A stretch of 11,626 nucleotides of DNA from Cylindrobasidium torrendii FP15055 ss-10 (taxonomy: Eukaryota > Basidiomycota > Agaricomycetes > Agaricales > Physalacriaceae): assembly GCA_000934385.1 (NCBI GenBank), contig KN880901.1, positions 1-11,626 on the forward strand, written 5' to 3'. Positions 1 to 7,689 of this stretch are shown here, piece after piece. Numbering within the stretch: position 1 is the first letter of the stretch; the number at the start of each line of letters is the position of its first letter. Both the position numbers and the translations under genes were made by a program. Below the pieces are notes generated by a model, which worked only from the letters and a program-made list of their open reading frames with translations, did not search any database and was not told the origin of the DNA.

Positions 1-268
1 AAGCGCGCGCAGACAGCCTGTCAAGTGTACGAGGGCGTCGTCGGTCGGGCGCTCGTCCAGTTTATCATTCGGTGCGCTTCATCCCCCTTGTACCTTTAAC
101 TAACACCGGACTAAAACACGTTTGCGACTGTATAGGTGGATGCGAGTGGCTGAGAACACCTACGACTACTCGATGGAATACGAAGCCGGCGGGGTCGGTG
201 CAACGCTGTTCGAAGACCTTCGACTTAGAGTTGAGGGTGACCCGCGTACGGTCACTTTTCACATCTAG
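1..268 (+). CDS. C-terminal part of a spliced fungal gene, function unknown
   Basis: The gene enters from the left edge in frame 1. Exon 1 covers 1-71, the intron 72-135 (64 nt, GTGCGC..TATAG, with an internal AACTAAC branch-like site) and the last exon 136-268, ending in TAG. Without splicing, the first exon stops at once. With it, 67 residues are open, including VYEGVVGRALVQFII at the end of exon 1, then RWMRVAENTYDYSMEYEAGG, and the acidic/basic tail ends TVTFHI. No family was recognised and no transmembrane segment is obvious. The end of exon 1 resembles the exon ending at 11478 (Y..[VL][VA]G[RQ]A[LS][VI]QFII), with the intron in the same codon phase, so the two edge genes are probably paralogues. 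The coding call and strand are fairly secure; the function is unknown. Confidence 0.55.
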
Positions 269-359
269 TGCGTCTTCAGGCTTCCTCTTCATTATCTGCT
301 TATTGAATGAGTATCTGTAGTACTGTGCCCGTGAAATCCATCCCCGTGAATGCCTCGCA

Positions 360-907
360 TCATGTCCGCGTCTGGATGAAGACCTGCTGTGGGACAGATT
401 CGTATGTGTACCAGCGCGTATGGAAATCCGATGGGCTCAAGCTGGGCGCGCGCTTGGATTTCGCGTCTCTGGGGAACAAGATTGTTATCGGACGCTCCCT
501 GGGGATGCCTACAGCGGTCGCCGCCACCTCCCAAGCCTCACGAAAACACTTTGGATCCTATTTGCAAAGAACGCTGGATCGACCAGAACATGTGGAGATT
601 GGGTGAGGTGACCATGTAGCTGAGTTGTGGCCGGGAAACATTGCGAAGCCCGTTCGTGAGAATGGCTACTAATGTCGAAGCAGGGTTGAGGGAAGAGAAC
701 ACTGATATACTGTATACTATACCAATGGCTGGCCGTGCTACTATGAGATTCAGCTGTGCTGAGTCCTCGGGCTCGACGCATTGGCAACCGCCCGTGGAAG
801 GACAGATGGATGATGTGTGTACTTTTATGTGGTTGATCTATACCTACCATTCGTTGGGAGCTTTGTAACTTACTGTATCTGCAGGGATAATCTGCGCTGT
901 TTCTCAT
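360..907 (-). CDS. Small three-exon gene, hydrophobic middle, function unknown
   Basis: On the minus strand, exon 1 is 907-874 (ATG at 907-905), exon 2 is 821-542 and exon 3 is 498-360, ending in TGA. The introns are 873-822 (52 nt, starts GTAAGT, ends AAAAG) and 541-499 (43 nt, starts GTGAGG, ends CCCCAG). The three exons join in frame to 150 residues. The N-terminus is Cys-rich (Cys 9, 18, 24, 26). Residues 35-69 are hydrophobic (LNLIVARPAIGIVYSIS and on) and could be one or two membrane passes. The C-terminus is basic and Ser/Pro-rich. The stop of this gene lies about 90 bp from the stop of the converging gene on the left. The family was not recognised. The start codon is the weakest part, because an upstream exon would change it. 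Confidence 0.45.
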
Positions 908-1059
908 GCTATGTATGTCAAAGGTTTGAGGGGCTCACTGCTTGATACAGCACTTGTGAAGACAAGGACAACCATGAAACGCCTACTGCATTCAATCAAT
1001 TATAGTAAGGAAAGAACGAACAAGCGATGGGTTCGAAGTCGCGAACTGTGGCGTGTGGG

Positions 1060-1207
1060 GTAGCCGGCGCCCCCATGACGTTGCGTCTCATGACGTCTCA
1101 CTCGACGCCTTCTCGCCGCCTAAGAGCCGACTGAGTCCCAGCTTTTTTTTCTTACTTTCTCTCTTTACCACCATCACCACCAAGCCTTCCAATCAGCACA
1201 CCCAGAT
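1060..1207 (+). promoter_or_regulatory. Promoter and 5' leader with paired TGACGT boxes
   Basis: Two TGACGT half-CRE boxes lie 15 bp apart at 1076-1081 and 1091-1096. They are followed by an uninterrupted T run and a pyrimidine-rich stretch (1142-1168). A CA-rich leader (ACCACCATCACCACC) then runs to the ATG at 1208. CT-rich blocks before the start site and CA-rich leaders are typical of highly expressed fungal genes. TGACGT is the core of ATF/CREB-type bZIP sites. That a bZIP factor acts here is inference. Confidence 0.45.
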
Positions 1208-1342
1208 ATGAACGCGCTCACTCTCCTTTCACGTGCCGTCTCGCGTCGCAGTCTGCATACTACTCGCCTCGTGTTCTCAGCCCACACGTCCGACTCGTAC
1301 TCCAAGGACGTCGACGCGTCTCCGCTCGACGGGTTTAGTTGA
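1208..1342 (+). pseudogene. Truncated 5' end of a mitochondrial-protein-like gene
   Basis: A 44-codon frame begins with ATG directly after a leader-like region. Its first 22 residues (MNALTLLSRAVSRRSLHTTR and on) have the features of a mitochondrial targeting presequence: Arg, Ser and Leu, no acidic residue, and RRSLHTTR before a likely cleavage zone. The following SYSKDVDASP recalls a short conserved motif that I associate, from memory and without a search, with small mitochondrial proteins of basidiomycetes. The frame then stops (TGA 1340-1342) just where GC-rich coding-like DNA gives way to AT-rich DNA. A splice at 1332 (GTTTAG..TACTAAG..TTAG, 44 nt) is conceivable, but no convincing next exon was found. 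The most likely reading is a promoter plus first-exon duplicate whose 3' part is lost. A real multi-exon gene remains possible. Confidence 0.4.
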
Positions 1343-1387
1343 AGGGAAGGTATTTATTTCGCATACTAAGTATTAGAAACAATGTTA

Positions 1388-1900
1388 TTATATTGTGTAC
1401 ACAAAGTCCACCATGCGCGCTCCCGGCTTCGATGTCTTCGTCCGCTCAGGAGAGTCCGTCTTCGGGTCCGGTGTGGGATCATTTGAAGCGTGAGGAGAGA
1501 GCGGGAGGATGCGAAGGGATGGTCTTTGGCCGCGGGAAGGTGGGGGATCGTCCCGTCTTCGTGGGTGGGGAGGTGGGGGGGAGTGGTCAGGACCGTCCTT
1601 CGTGCGGTGCACACCACGCACCTCGCGCCATTCTCTTCGCTCCTGTGTTCGATTCGGTGCTGTGTACCATTTGCGCCGAGTTCTGCCCGAGTTTCGCGTA
1701 CTCTTTTCCGAGCCACGTCCTATCCATGTGCATAAGTACTCGTACGACGCGACGAGCGAGTAGACACGTACCTTAGACCGTAATATCCGCCTGCGCACTC
1801 GATTTCCGTCCGAAAACGAACGCATTACCTCCATATACAGGTAGAGGCGCCTTATAATCATGTTGGCACTCGTAGGAGCCAAACAAGTCCGGAGACGCAC
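1388..1900 (-). CDS. Long uninterrupted minus-strand frame, basic and Pro-rich
   Basis: This is the longest single open frame in the window (170 residues). The first half is Arg/Leu/Tyr-rich and the second half is Arg/Pro/Ser/Thr-rich (for example HSPPPPHPRRRDDPPPSRGQ). The 1400-1720 block is GC-rich, which lowers stop-codon frequency, and 116- and 145-codon frames overlap it in other frames, so length alone is weak evidence. The minus strand is C-rich in 1500-1600, as leaders of sense strands often are in these fungi. A plus-strand frame over 1339-1776 contains SGPVWDHLKREE, faintly like the start of a BED-type zinc finger, but lacks the Cys/His ligands. No function is assigned. Confidence 0.2.
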   Translation of the reverse strand: MRLRTCLAPTSANMIIRRLYLYMEVMRSFSDGNRVRRRILRSKVRVYSLVASYEYLCTWIGRGSEKSTRNSGRTRRKWYTAPNRTQERREWREVRGVHRTKDGPDHSPPPPHPRRRDDPPPSRGQRPSLRILPLSPHASNDPTPDPKTDSPERTKTSKPGARMVDFVYTI

Positions 1901-2215
1901 CAGTCAGTCAACTAACGGGGTCGGACCCTCGCTTATACCAATCCCTATCGTCACTCGTATCAATTCATGTCCTGTCCACACGAGACCAGACGCCTGCAAG
2001 AGTATCAGTACTCGCATGGCCTAAATCAGAGCAAAGACGCACTAGCAAGTCAGTCAGTGAGCTCCACTTCGCTTACATCGTCTCCCCTAGCCCTAAGCTG
2101 TTCACTCGCGGTCGAGTTCGAGCTGCAGAACCTGCGCATGCATACGAGATACGGCGCCTAGTCGTGTTTTAGCCATCGTTCAAGCCAACCAAAACAAACG
2201 AGAACATACCCAGAA

Positions 2216-2413
2216 ATGTTGCCCAGCTCTTATATTGATCCCAATACAACTTCGCGTCGGCTTCTACATTCGTTTCAACGTGGTCCTGGCGGCTACACGT
2301 CGGCAGCGGTGGTGGTGAAAAGCAGATATAGCAAGTCCGGTCCGATCACCGATCCCAGAACGACAAATGCCCAAGTTCGAGGCATTCAAAGTCGCAATCA
2401 ACTTCACACGTAG
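2216..2413 (+). pseudogene. Unit A, 5' coding remnant
   Basis: An ATG with a favourable A at -3 (AGAAATGTT) opens 65 codons. The start, MLPSSYIDPNTT, aligns without gaps with MLYRTSIHLDTP at 5842 in unit C (pattern ML..[ST].I..[ND]T). Near its end, PITDPRTTNA aligns with PIRSPDSRKR in C and VRLPNPAMNA in B. Shared amino-acid spacing in one frame across copies argues that the ancestor was coding here. The frame ends in TAG at 2411-2413, next to a possible donor (CAC|GTAGAT). No homologous protein was recognised. Confidence 0.3.
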
Positions 2414-2650
2414 ATAGGTGGTTTCATTAGCTATACCTTGTGTTCTAGCCGATACAGGTAGCTATGTTCTCATTACAAAGTATGTTTGCCGCAATTTGAG
2501 AAAGGGACTGAATAGTTACTCACTAGCTTCGAAGCACTAATCTCTTTCATTCTGTAGTACAAATCCAACAATATAGAAGGTACTTAGATTGATGTAGCAC
2601 TGAGATTCTTTCAGGTACTTCAAATCCTAATACTACTCAAGCATAACACC

Positions 2651-2670
2651 GCCGTATTCAGAAATACGGC
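2651..2670. other. Perfect 8-bp hairpin, unit A
   Basis: GCCGTATT, CAGA and AATACGGC form a perfect stem with a four-base loop. A hairpin of the same position in unit C (6279-6296) has stem GCCGTA and loop GTCAAA. The stem is kept while the loop differs in sequence and length. Confidence 0.6.
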
Positions 2671-3507
2671 AGTACTAATAGTAACCCTTACAATATTTCT
2701 CGGTCTAACGAGCTTACTAAGTTAGTTAGTACCGAAACGCATCTCAATTCCTATGCGAAATTATACTTACAAACTCGGTAATACCTGGAAACTTTAAATG
2801 TGGTATGTATACCAAAACTAAGGAAAGCCTATCTATCTATACCAAAGTAATCTGGAGTTCAACGTGGTCAGTAGTGCTCGAAAGCGTCGAAAGGACGTTA
2901 GCTTACCGTATAGAACACGACAAATAACCAGAAAAGAGCCTAAAATGTCAAAGTAGTTGCTTACAACGAAGCAAGTAGCCTTACCATACGAAGACTTTGC
3001 CTGGGAAGGGAGCAAAGTCGGGAAGAAGGGATGAGGGACCACAACCACTTAACGAGACCTTATATACTTGCAAACAATCCCTTGTTACGGGCTTCATTTC
3101 GTAGTAGTAAAGTTGAAGCGGTCAGAGGATTTGAATGAGCGGCTTACCGGACGGATTTCGGGCTGTAACATCAAGATGAATGTACGTTACTAGAGAACTT
3201 TACTGACAGAGAGAACTGGCAAAAAAAAATGCCGTGGTAAGCGGTTATTTCTGGCCGCGTGAACAGCATTTTTGGGAAACTTGGACTCCGTGAATCTTAC
3301 GCTACACGAACGTTATCATTCAGGTTTCATTAATTTCGTATCTAGTCCGCTTACAGTATCCGTATAGTGCGCACGGATGGCGGGACCCACAAACATGCAT
3401 TCTTTGAATCGAGCTTGAGTTTCGACATGTAGACATCGCGGCGGGCGGGGGTAGAAAGTGACATCTATTACAAGCCGGCTGTAATCTCGACATAAGGAAG
3501 TACGTAC

Positions 3508-3711
3508 ACCCAGCGATATGACAAGCACGGAATTGGGAGGTACGAAATGGGGATGGGAACCGTCACGGTGAAACGACGGGGAGAACGAGAAGCAAGGGTA
3601 ATGCGAGTGTGTACGGCGGTGTGGGAGACGTCTTTCAAGGGAAAGGGAGAAGAATTGGAACGTCCTACCCGCAAATTCACAGGAAGAACAATGCTAAAGA
3701 ATGGTAAGTAA
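3508..3711 (+). pseudogene. Unit A, 3' coding block homologous to the C last exon
   Basis: An acceptor-like site near 3496 (CTGTAAT..ATAAG) precedes a 67-codon frame that opens TQRYDKHGIG and ends KNGK with TAA at 3709-3711. The block sits where units B (5286-5405, VRQHRE and on) and C (7033-7144, VRQPRE and on) end their frames, just before or at GGTAAGTAAC. It is very basic (VKRRGEREARVMRV). The upstream stretch 3170-3490 has stops in all three plus frames, so this unit cannot make the exon found in C. It is a remnant, possibly still transcribed. Confidence 0.3.
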
Positions 3712-3940
3712 CCTCCTTGACACCATGCGCGACACACACCAAGACAATACGAGAGGTAGAGAGAGAAGAGCTAGTAGAACGTACCATGTAGTGTATTCTC
3801 ATCTCCTCGTTCCCTTTCGTATGCCGGTCGCTTGTATTCCGACACAATGCACGGCCCAGAGGTGCCAGATAGGAAATGAGAGCGCAGCCGAAGCAGATGT
3901 CGAGCGCGATGCTGAAGATATTCTCAGGTCGACAACGTAG
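3701..3940 (+). pseudogene. Unit A, downstream open block (RDTHQ block)
   Basis: This open frame of 79 codons starts at the ATG inside AATGGTAAGT and contains MRDTHQ, an Arg-rich stretch, the hydrophobic YHVVYSHLLVPF and an acidic tail (ESAAEADVERDAED). B reads HDTYQ and D reads RDTHQ at the matching place. In the few aligned codons the differences fall mostly at third positions of this frame, which favours plus-strand coding. Whether it was a separate small gene or a further exon of the unit gene cannot be told: GTAAGT at 3704 could also be a donor with an acceptor at CCAAG. Confidence 0.25.
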
Positions 3941-5285
3941 AAGCGTACTGAGATGACGCAACCAGGGATGGTTGCTGCTGGCCAGTCGTTCCAGGACAGA
4001 CTCTGCTTGAGCGAGGTCGAAACTCGTACCGTACCGAGTCTAGGGTGAGGACGCACCAATACTAAAAGGTGCACGATACATAAGTTATTCATCCCAATGA
4101 TTCTTCGCTTGGGCTTACCTGCCCATTTCGCGCTTGTCTTGCCGGGTACACGTCGTCGGTGGTGAGAGTGTGAAGCAACCAAGATGCTTCGGTCCGATTG
4201 CCGAATCCAGCGATGAATGCCTAAGTTCGAGGCATTCGCAGTTTGGATCAACTTCGAGTGCCGCTGGTAAGTTTGTTAATTTGATTTCCTTTACAATTTA
4301 CGATCGAAGCAGGTAGTTATCATTCGAGTAAATAGTCTATGTACCGGGCGTTCCGTGCTTGCAATCGCAGGGCCGTCGGGGGATTTCCATCACTAGTCAT
4401 GCCTAGTTTAAAGCTCCAACACCCTATGGAAACTCATATTGACGAGCACATTAGTATCTATAAGTAAGTACCCAAAGTGTATGTGATGCTGCACCCACAT
4501 AGAGTAGTATTACGTAAGTATGCATTGCGCTGCAGAGGGCGCTTAGTCATCACAAAGCAGGTTAGATTTGATTATGTAGTTTTATTTTGCCTTTCACCAA
4601 AACTGCGTGAATCGGAAGACTTACTAGGACCTTATATATCTCCACATATCCGGGCTTCATTGAGTTGAAGCGCTTGGAGTGTACCTACATATTTGAACGG
4701 CTTAGCGTTCGAGTTTCGGAACGTACTAACGGGATGAATGTACGTTGTTGGACGGATATTGGAAGCAGGCACTTACGAAGACATGCTGAGTGCACGCTGA
4801 GTGAACGGTTCTTGCCGTCCGAGTTGATGTACATTGAAAGCAGATAGAGAAAGACCATGGAACGGGATTTGGGAGAGATGGGCTTATCGTGAATGAAGCA
4901 GTCTCCGCTAGCCTACATTGGATACCGGATGCTTTGACTTTGCGAGCGTGCGCATACTTTAATGCTTAGCCTAAATGTCAAGCTACAACTGCCGTTAGAA
5001 TTCATTAGTTTCATGGCAAGGCATCCTTGAGGCATTCATACAGTTTGGATACGCCAAGGGCATAAATAATACTCATCCGACTCCAAATTGAGCTTACAAG
5101 TGACGGGCGCCCGTCGTATCCAAGAAACAATATTCATTTCTAGCCAGCCTGAACTTCGATGCGAACCAACAGACGACAAGCGAAATTGAGCAGTAATTCA
5201 CGAACGGCAAATGGGAAATGTGAAACAGCGGTAACATACATGTAGGAAGAATATCCGAGTAATTTGTGGGAGCAGTCTGTATGTT

Positions 5286-5405
5286 GTACGGCAGCATAGA
5301 GAGATCGTTCGAGGAACGATGGGAATGAGCGGAGGGAGGCGCGAGGGGGAAGTGAGAACGTATCTGTCCGTCTCGCGAGGAAAACAGTGCTTGAGAGGGT
5401 GGTAA
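5286..5405 (+). pseudogene. Unit B, 3' coding block homologous to the C last exon
   Basis: The frame reads VRQHREIVRG, continues through a Gly/Arg-rich stretch to TYLSVSRGKQ and ends in TAA at 5403-5405. It matches the C exon (VRQPREWKRR, then SVYLRDAKVK) in both motifs, with a small insertion between them. Upstream of it in B the acceptor AG seen in C at 7031-7032 is not preserved and stops occur, so no complete gene can be built. Confidence 0.35.
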
Positions 5406-5426
5406 GTAACGATTTCCACGCCATAC

Positions 5427-5618
5427 ATGACACGTACCAAGTATCCGTTTGAATCATGCATGCGATTCGGCTTCGAAGAGCCTCAAATTGGTGTTGAGCG
5501 CCTTTCCAGTAGACGTCGTAAGAAAGAGACAGCGGGACGCAGCGAAGAGGAGAGTACTATGAGCTCTCAAATGACCCATCCCTGTTCACTAAGGGAATTA
5601 AATAAACGCGAAGACTAG
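5427..5618 (+). pseudogene. Unit B, downstream open block, charged
   Basis: This 63-codon frame is rich in Arg, Lys and Glu (for example SSRRRKKETAGRSEEEST) and ends in TAG. An overlapping frame gives SLKLVLSAFPVDVVRKRQ, which resembles the unit A block (HLLVPFRMPV) and the C block (FLELVVPY) better. The correct frame is therefore undecided. It is listed because it is clearly the unit B counterpart of the block at 3701-3940. Confidence 0.2.
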
Positions 5619-5692
5619 AATGTAATGTTAGTACCCATATGAGTCAGAGTCAGACGAGGACGCACTAATACATCGTCCCATAAGCCCTACTC

Positions 5693-5941
5693 ATGATTGC
5701 CTCCATTCCCATTGGTCCTCGTATTGAGCCGCTCCCACACGCAAACTGGAACGTCTGCTCGTACGAGTGCAGGCGCCTACTGGCGCGTCAGAATTCATAC
5801 AAGTCAAAGGAGGGGCAAAAACGCACCAAAAATGTTATACCGCACCTCTATTCACCTCGATACTCCTACAAACCCGTGCCTTCGTCCATGTCGAGCTTGT
5901 CTTGGCAAGTTCGCAATGGTGAGAGTACAAAGCAAACGTGA
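5693..5941 (+). pseudogene. Unit C, 5' open block
   Basis: ATG at 5693 opens 82 codons. NWNVCSYECRRLLARQ near residues 18-33 aligns with QWKALVVCKCTREVD in unit D (7570 on) and with HAYEIRRLVV in unit A (2140 on), a pattern like W....[CV]..[EK]C.R. The second half of the block is best matched to unit A in the neighbouring frame (MLYRTSIHLD). A frame change between the two halves means either an intron I cannot place or a frameshift. No domain was recognised. Confidence 0.25.
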
Positions 5942-6026
5942 TGTACCGATCCGATCGCCGGACTCAAGAAAGCGATAAGTACAAGTTCGAGGCATTCGCA
6001 GTTTGGATCAACTTCGAATGCGATAG
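5941..6026 (+). pseudogene. Unit C, conserved KFEAF block with donor-like end
   Basis: From ATG at 5941 the frame reads through YRSDRRTQESDKYKFEAFAV and WINFEC to a donor-like AG|GTCAGT at 6027. In unit B the same nucleotide block ends at G|GTAAGT (4265) and in unit A at GTAGAT. Unit D reads MIAFQVAR here. The 36-nt core is the best conserved stretch of the whole array. A second frame across it (SSRHSQFGSTS) is also open in A, B and C, so the coding frame is not proven. Confidence 0.3.
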
Positions 6027-6278
6027 GTCAGTTCATTTGCTCACGTTCATTTTACGGTATTCAAAACGGATAGCTGGGGTCAATTAGGGGTCTAACGTTC
6101 AACATTGAGCGGACTTTCCGCCCGGATTTGCGTTTGCGAGCACGCGATATCTTGTAAGCCTCGTGCTAGGAAGCACTCGTGTACACCGAGAACTAATTCC
6201 CGACGCCGACGACCTATCAGCCGGATAAGTCGATCGGTTATGTACATATTTCATTGTCTACTCATATGCAAACACACT

Positions 6279-6296
6279 GCCGTAGTCAAATACGGC
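6279..6296. other. Hairpin, unit C, counterpart of the unit A hairpin
   Basis: GCCGTA and TACGGC pair perfectly around a GTCAAA loop. It lies 295 nt after the AAGTTCGAGG anchor, against 278 nt in unit A. Confidence 0.55.
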
Positions 6297-6442
6297 TGTG
6301 ACCTTTGTTTCGGTCATTCTGACAATTCTGGCTAACACTCAGAGTATCTAGGTAAGCAGGTGCGCATCCCGTTACTATGAAAATGTGTCGCAAAGTCTCT
6401 GCAAGCTATGACTTGCAATCTTAGGCCGATACCGAGCTAAAC

Positions 6443-6476
6443 CGTTAGTATTGCTAACTAACGTCCGAAGGACGTT
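6443..6476. other. Two adjacent perfect hairpins, unit C
   Basis: CGTTAGT (6443-6449) pairs with ACTAACG (6457-6463). AACGTCC (6460-6466) pairs with GGACGTT (6470-6476) around the loop GAA. The two stems share four bases and so exclude each other, like a switch. Unit A keeps a shorter form of the second stem (CGTC, GAAAG, GACG at 2885-2897). Confidence 0.5.
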
Positions 6477-6484
6477 GACTTACT

Positions 6485-7144
6485 ATGCAAAGCACGACCT
6501 CTAGCTTCCATCGGTCTGAGGAAGCCGGAAATTGCTTACATCAAAGCAAGGACACTGACCATGAATTTGAAAAGACCACAACGGGGGGAAATAATGAGAA
6601 GGCACTACAACTTACCAGCACCGTAAGTACCCATAGAGATACCGGTCTTCATTTCGCACTAGATTTCAAGCACTCGGATTGAACTTAGCCAGTTGAACGA
6701 GTGGCATACCGTACAAGTTCCAAAATGTAACGTACATTGAAGGGGAATTATACATCCCGGGGACTGACACACAGACATCAGTATCGGAATTTGCATTCGG
6801 CTTACGAGCATTCACCGACGATGCTGAAGGAACATCGTTCGGGATAGACTGGTCGGATACAATGACTTGGGTCAACGGCGTCACGGTTGGGCCCTGGATA
6901 CATACACTTGCGTCCATAGAAAGGGCATTGATTGGCAGTTGTGAGCGCGATGTAAAGAAATATACAGCCAAGGAATGGTAAGATAGGAAGCGGGAGCAAG
7001 GGTTATATGTATCTGAAATGGTCTGGATGTAGGGTACGGCAGCCGAGAGAATGGAAGCGGAGGGTAGTGCGGGGAGGAGACAAAATGAACGCATCAGTGT
7101 ATTTGCGTGACGCAAAGGTCAAGCCCGCCACCAAAAGACTGTGA
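6485..7144 (+). CDS. Unit C spliced gene model, 169 aa, unknown function
   Basis: Three exons: 6485-6622, 6718-6977 and 7033-7144 (TGA). The introns are 6623-6717 (95 nt, GTAAGT..ACAAG) and 6978-7032 (55 nt, GTAAGA..CTGAAAT..TGTAG). All junctions keep one frame. The N-terminal 46 residues are polar (Ser, Thr, Glu, His, Asn). The central exon is the most protein-like stretch of the array: FQNVTYIEGELYIPGTD, then SEFAFGLRAFTDDAEG, GIDWSDTMTWVNG and IERALIGSCERDVKKY. The last exon is strongly basic (VRQPREWKRRVV). There is no signal peptide or membrane segment. The last exon has counterparts in units A and B, but the central exon is broken in both. Upstream exons of the unit (5693-6026) may belong to the same gene. 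A 149-codon minus-strand frame overlaps 6666-7115, so transcription data are needed to fix the strand. No family was recognised. Confidence 0.35.
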
Positions 7145-7189
7145 ATAAGTAATGACCTTGGGATTCGGAATATGATATGAGCAGGTCAT

Positions 7190-7396
7190 GCACCTGGAAC
7201 GGAGTCTTCCTTGAGCTTGTGGTGCCGTATACGTATCGGCAGACCTGAATTCGGATCGACGGAAGCGGGAGGATGCCAAACAAGCACAGTGGAACAAACA
7301 TTGGGGAGCGTAAGCGTTCTCGAGTCGTCCGATGTGAAGACCAAAGCCGTGCGTGAACAGAACACGGATGAGTACGCAAACCCGATTGATCCTTGA
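7190..7396 (+). pseudogene. Unit C, downstream open block
   Basis: The frame runs without an ATG from about 7190 through SLSLWCRIRIGRPEFGST to an acidic, Ser/Thr/Glu-rich end (VREQNTDEYANPIDP) with TGA at 7394-7396. It occupies the place of the A block at 3701-3940, and the two can be aligned around CRIRIGRPEF and PFRMPVACIP. It may be a further exon or a remnant. An alternative splice from 7140 (GTGAAT..GAGCAG) would instead read SCTWNGVFLELVVPY. Confidence 0.25.
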
Positions 7397-7437
7397 CCTG
7401 CCAAGGAACGGGAAATTAGCTCTGAATCATGGTGTGA

Positions 7438-7683
7438 ATACGTGACACGCATCAAAAGACCGCTCTCCCCGACTCCGGCAACACTATCAAGCGGGAACGC
7501 AAGTGTGAATGGACAGAGGGAAAGCAGAATGTTGGTGCTGGACAGCGTAGCGTAGACCTATCCCAGTGGAAAGCGCTGGTCGTGTGCAAGTGCACTCGAG
7601 AAGTCGATTTGGAACCCAGTAGCGCAGCGCAACGTATGACACGAGTGAGTCTACTAAGAGTTGAAGTGTGCTATCCAAACTAG
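7438..7683 (+). pseudogene. Unit D, first open block, no start codon
   Basis: The frame is open from stop to stop for 81 codons and lacks an early ATG. It starts IRDTHQKTALPDSGN, then becomes Lys/Arg/Glu-rich, then QWKALVVCKCTREVDLE, and ends with TAG at 7681-7683. RDTHQ is identical to unit A, and the QW..VVCKC stretch matches NWNVCSYEC in unit C. It is probably an internal exon or a remnant of a fourth gene copy. Confidence 0.3.
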
Positions 7684-7689
7684 ACTAAC

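Larger units (their letters stand above)
2030..4047 (+). repeat. Unit A of a diverged tandem repeat (about 2.0 kb)
   Basis: This is the first of three long units placed head to tail. Anchors shared with the other units are: a GACGCAC word (2034, 4052, 5659); AAGTTCGAGGCATTC (2373, 4225, 5984); a GCCGTA hairpin (2651 here, 6279 in C); a hairpin with GGACGTT (near 2885 here, 6465 in C); GGGCTTCATT before GTTGAAGCG (3088, 4652); GATGAATGTACGTT (3177, 4735); and GGTAAGTAAC (3703, 5401). Order and spacing agree, with indels of up to 300 nt. Identity outside the anchors looks low. Unit A carries many stops on the plus strand in its middle (2800-3500) and is read as a decayed copy. Unit borders are set by the GACGCAC word and are approximate. 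Confidence 0.55.
4048..5654 (+). repeat. Unit B of the diverged tandem repeat (about 1.6 kb)
   Basis: This unit is bounded by the GACGCAC words at 4052 and 5659 and carries the shared anchors in the same order as unit A. It is the shortest unit. The stretch between the GACGCAC word and AAGTTCGAGGCATTC is 173 nt, against 339 in A and 325 in C, so an internal deletion is likely. Around 5028-5055 it holds a second, shorter echo of the key anchor (CTTGAGGCATTCATACAG, then TTTGGAT), which suggests a local duplication or patchy conversion. The frame aligned with A and C near 4160-4225 contains two stops. Unit B is best read as a pseudogene copy. Confidence 0.5.
5655..7437 (+). repeat. Unit C of the diverged tandem repeat (about 1.8 kb)
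   Basis: This unit begins at the GACGCAC word (5659) and shows all main anchors, including AAGTTCGAGGCATTC followed by GCAGTTTGGATCAACTTCGA, shared with unit B. It is the most protein-like unit. It holds open blocks at 5693-5941, 5941-6026 and 6485-7144 (a spliced model) and 7190-7396. The right border is placed where the next partial unit starts and is uncertain, because the sequence after 7144 diverges fast. Confidence 0.5.

Noticed and set aside
65..320. Overlapping 75- and 82-codon frames on both strands at the left edge
   Set aside because: They read through the 72-135 intron of the left-edge gene or oppose its coding frame; the spliced model explains the region better.
307..606. 99-codon plus-strand frame (MSICSTVPVK and on)
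   Set aside because: It looks protein-like, but lies opposite two exons of the minus-strand gene, which needs no stop read-through and has two good introns. Kept only as an alternative.
1021..1050. GGTTCGAAGTC-like box, possible tRNA B box
   Set aside because: No acceptor stem, A box or anticodon arm can be folded around it.
2830..2845. Short CTAT/ATCT microsatellite
   Set aside because: Only about three units; too short to call a repeat feature.
3703..5410. GTAAGTAAC as a certain splice donor in units A and B
   Set aside because: The same bases also give the in-frame stop TAA of the last coding block, and in unit C the stop stands there without a GTAAGT. A donor role is possible but not assumed.
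6666..7115. 149-codon minus-strand frame
   Set aside because: It mirrors the plus-strand exons of unit C. Codon differences between units fall mainly at third positions of the plus frame where this could be compared, and the plus frame is conserved in A and B at the last exon.
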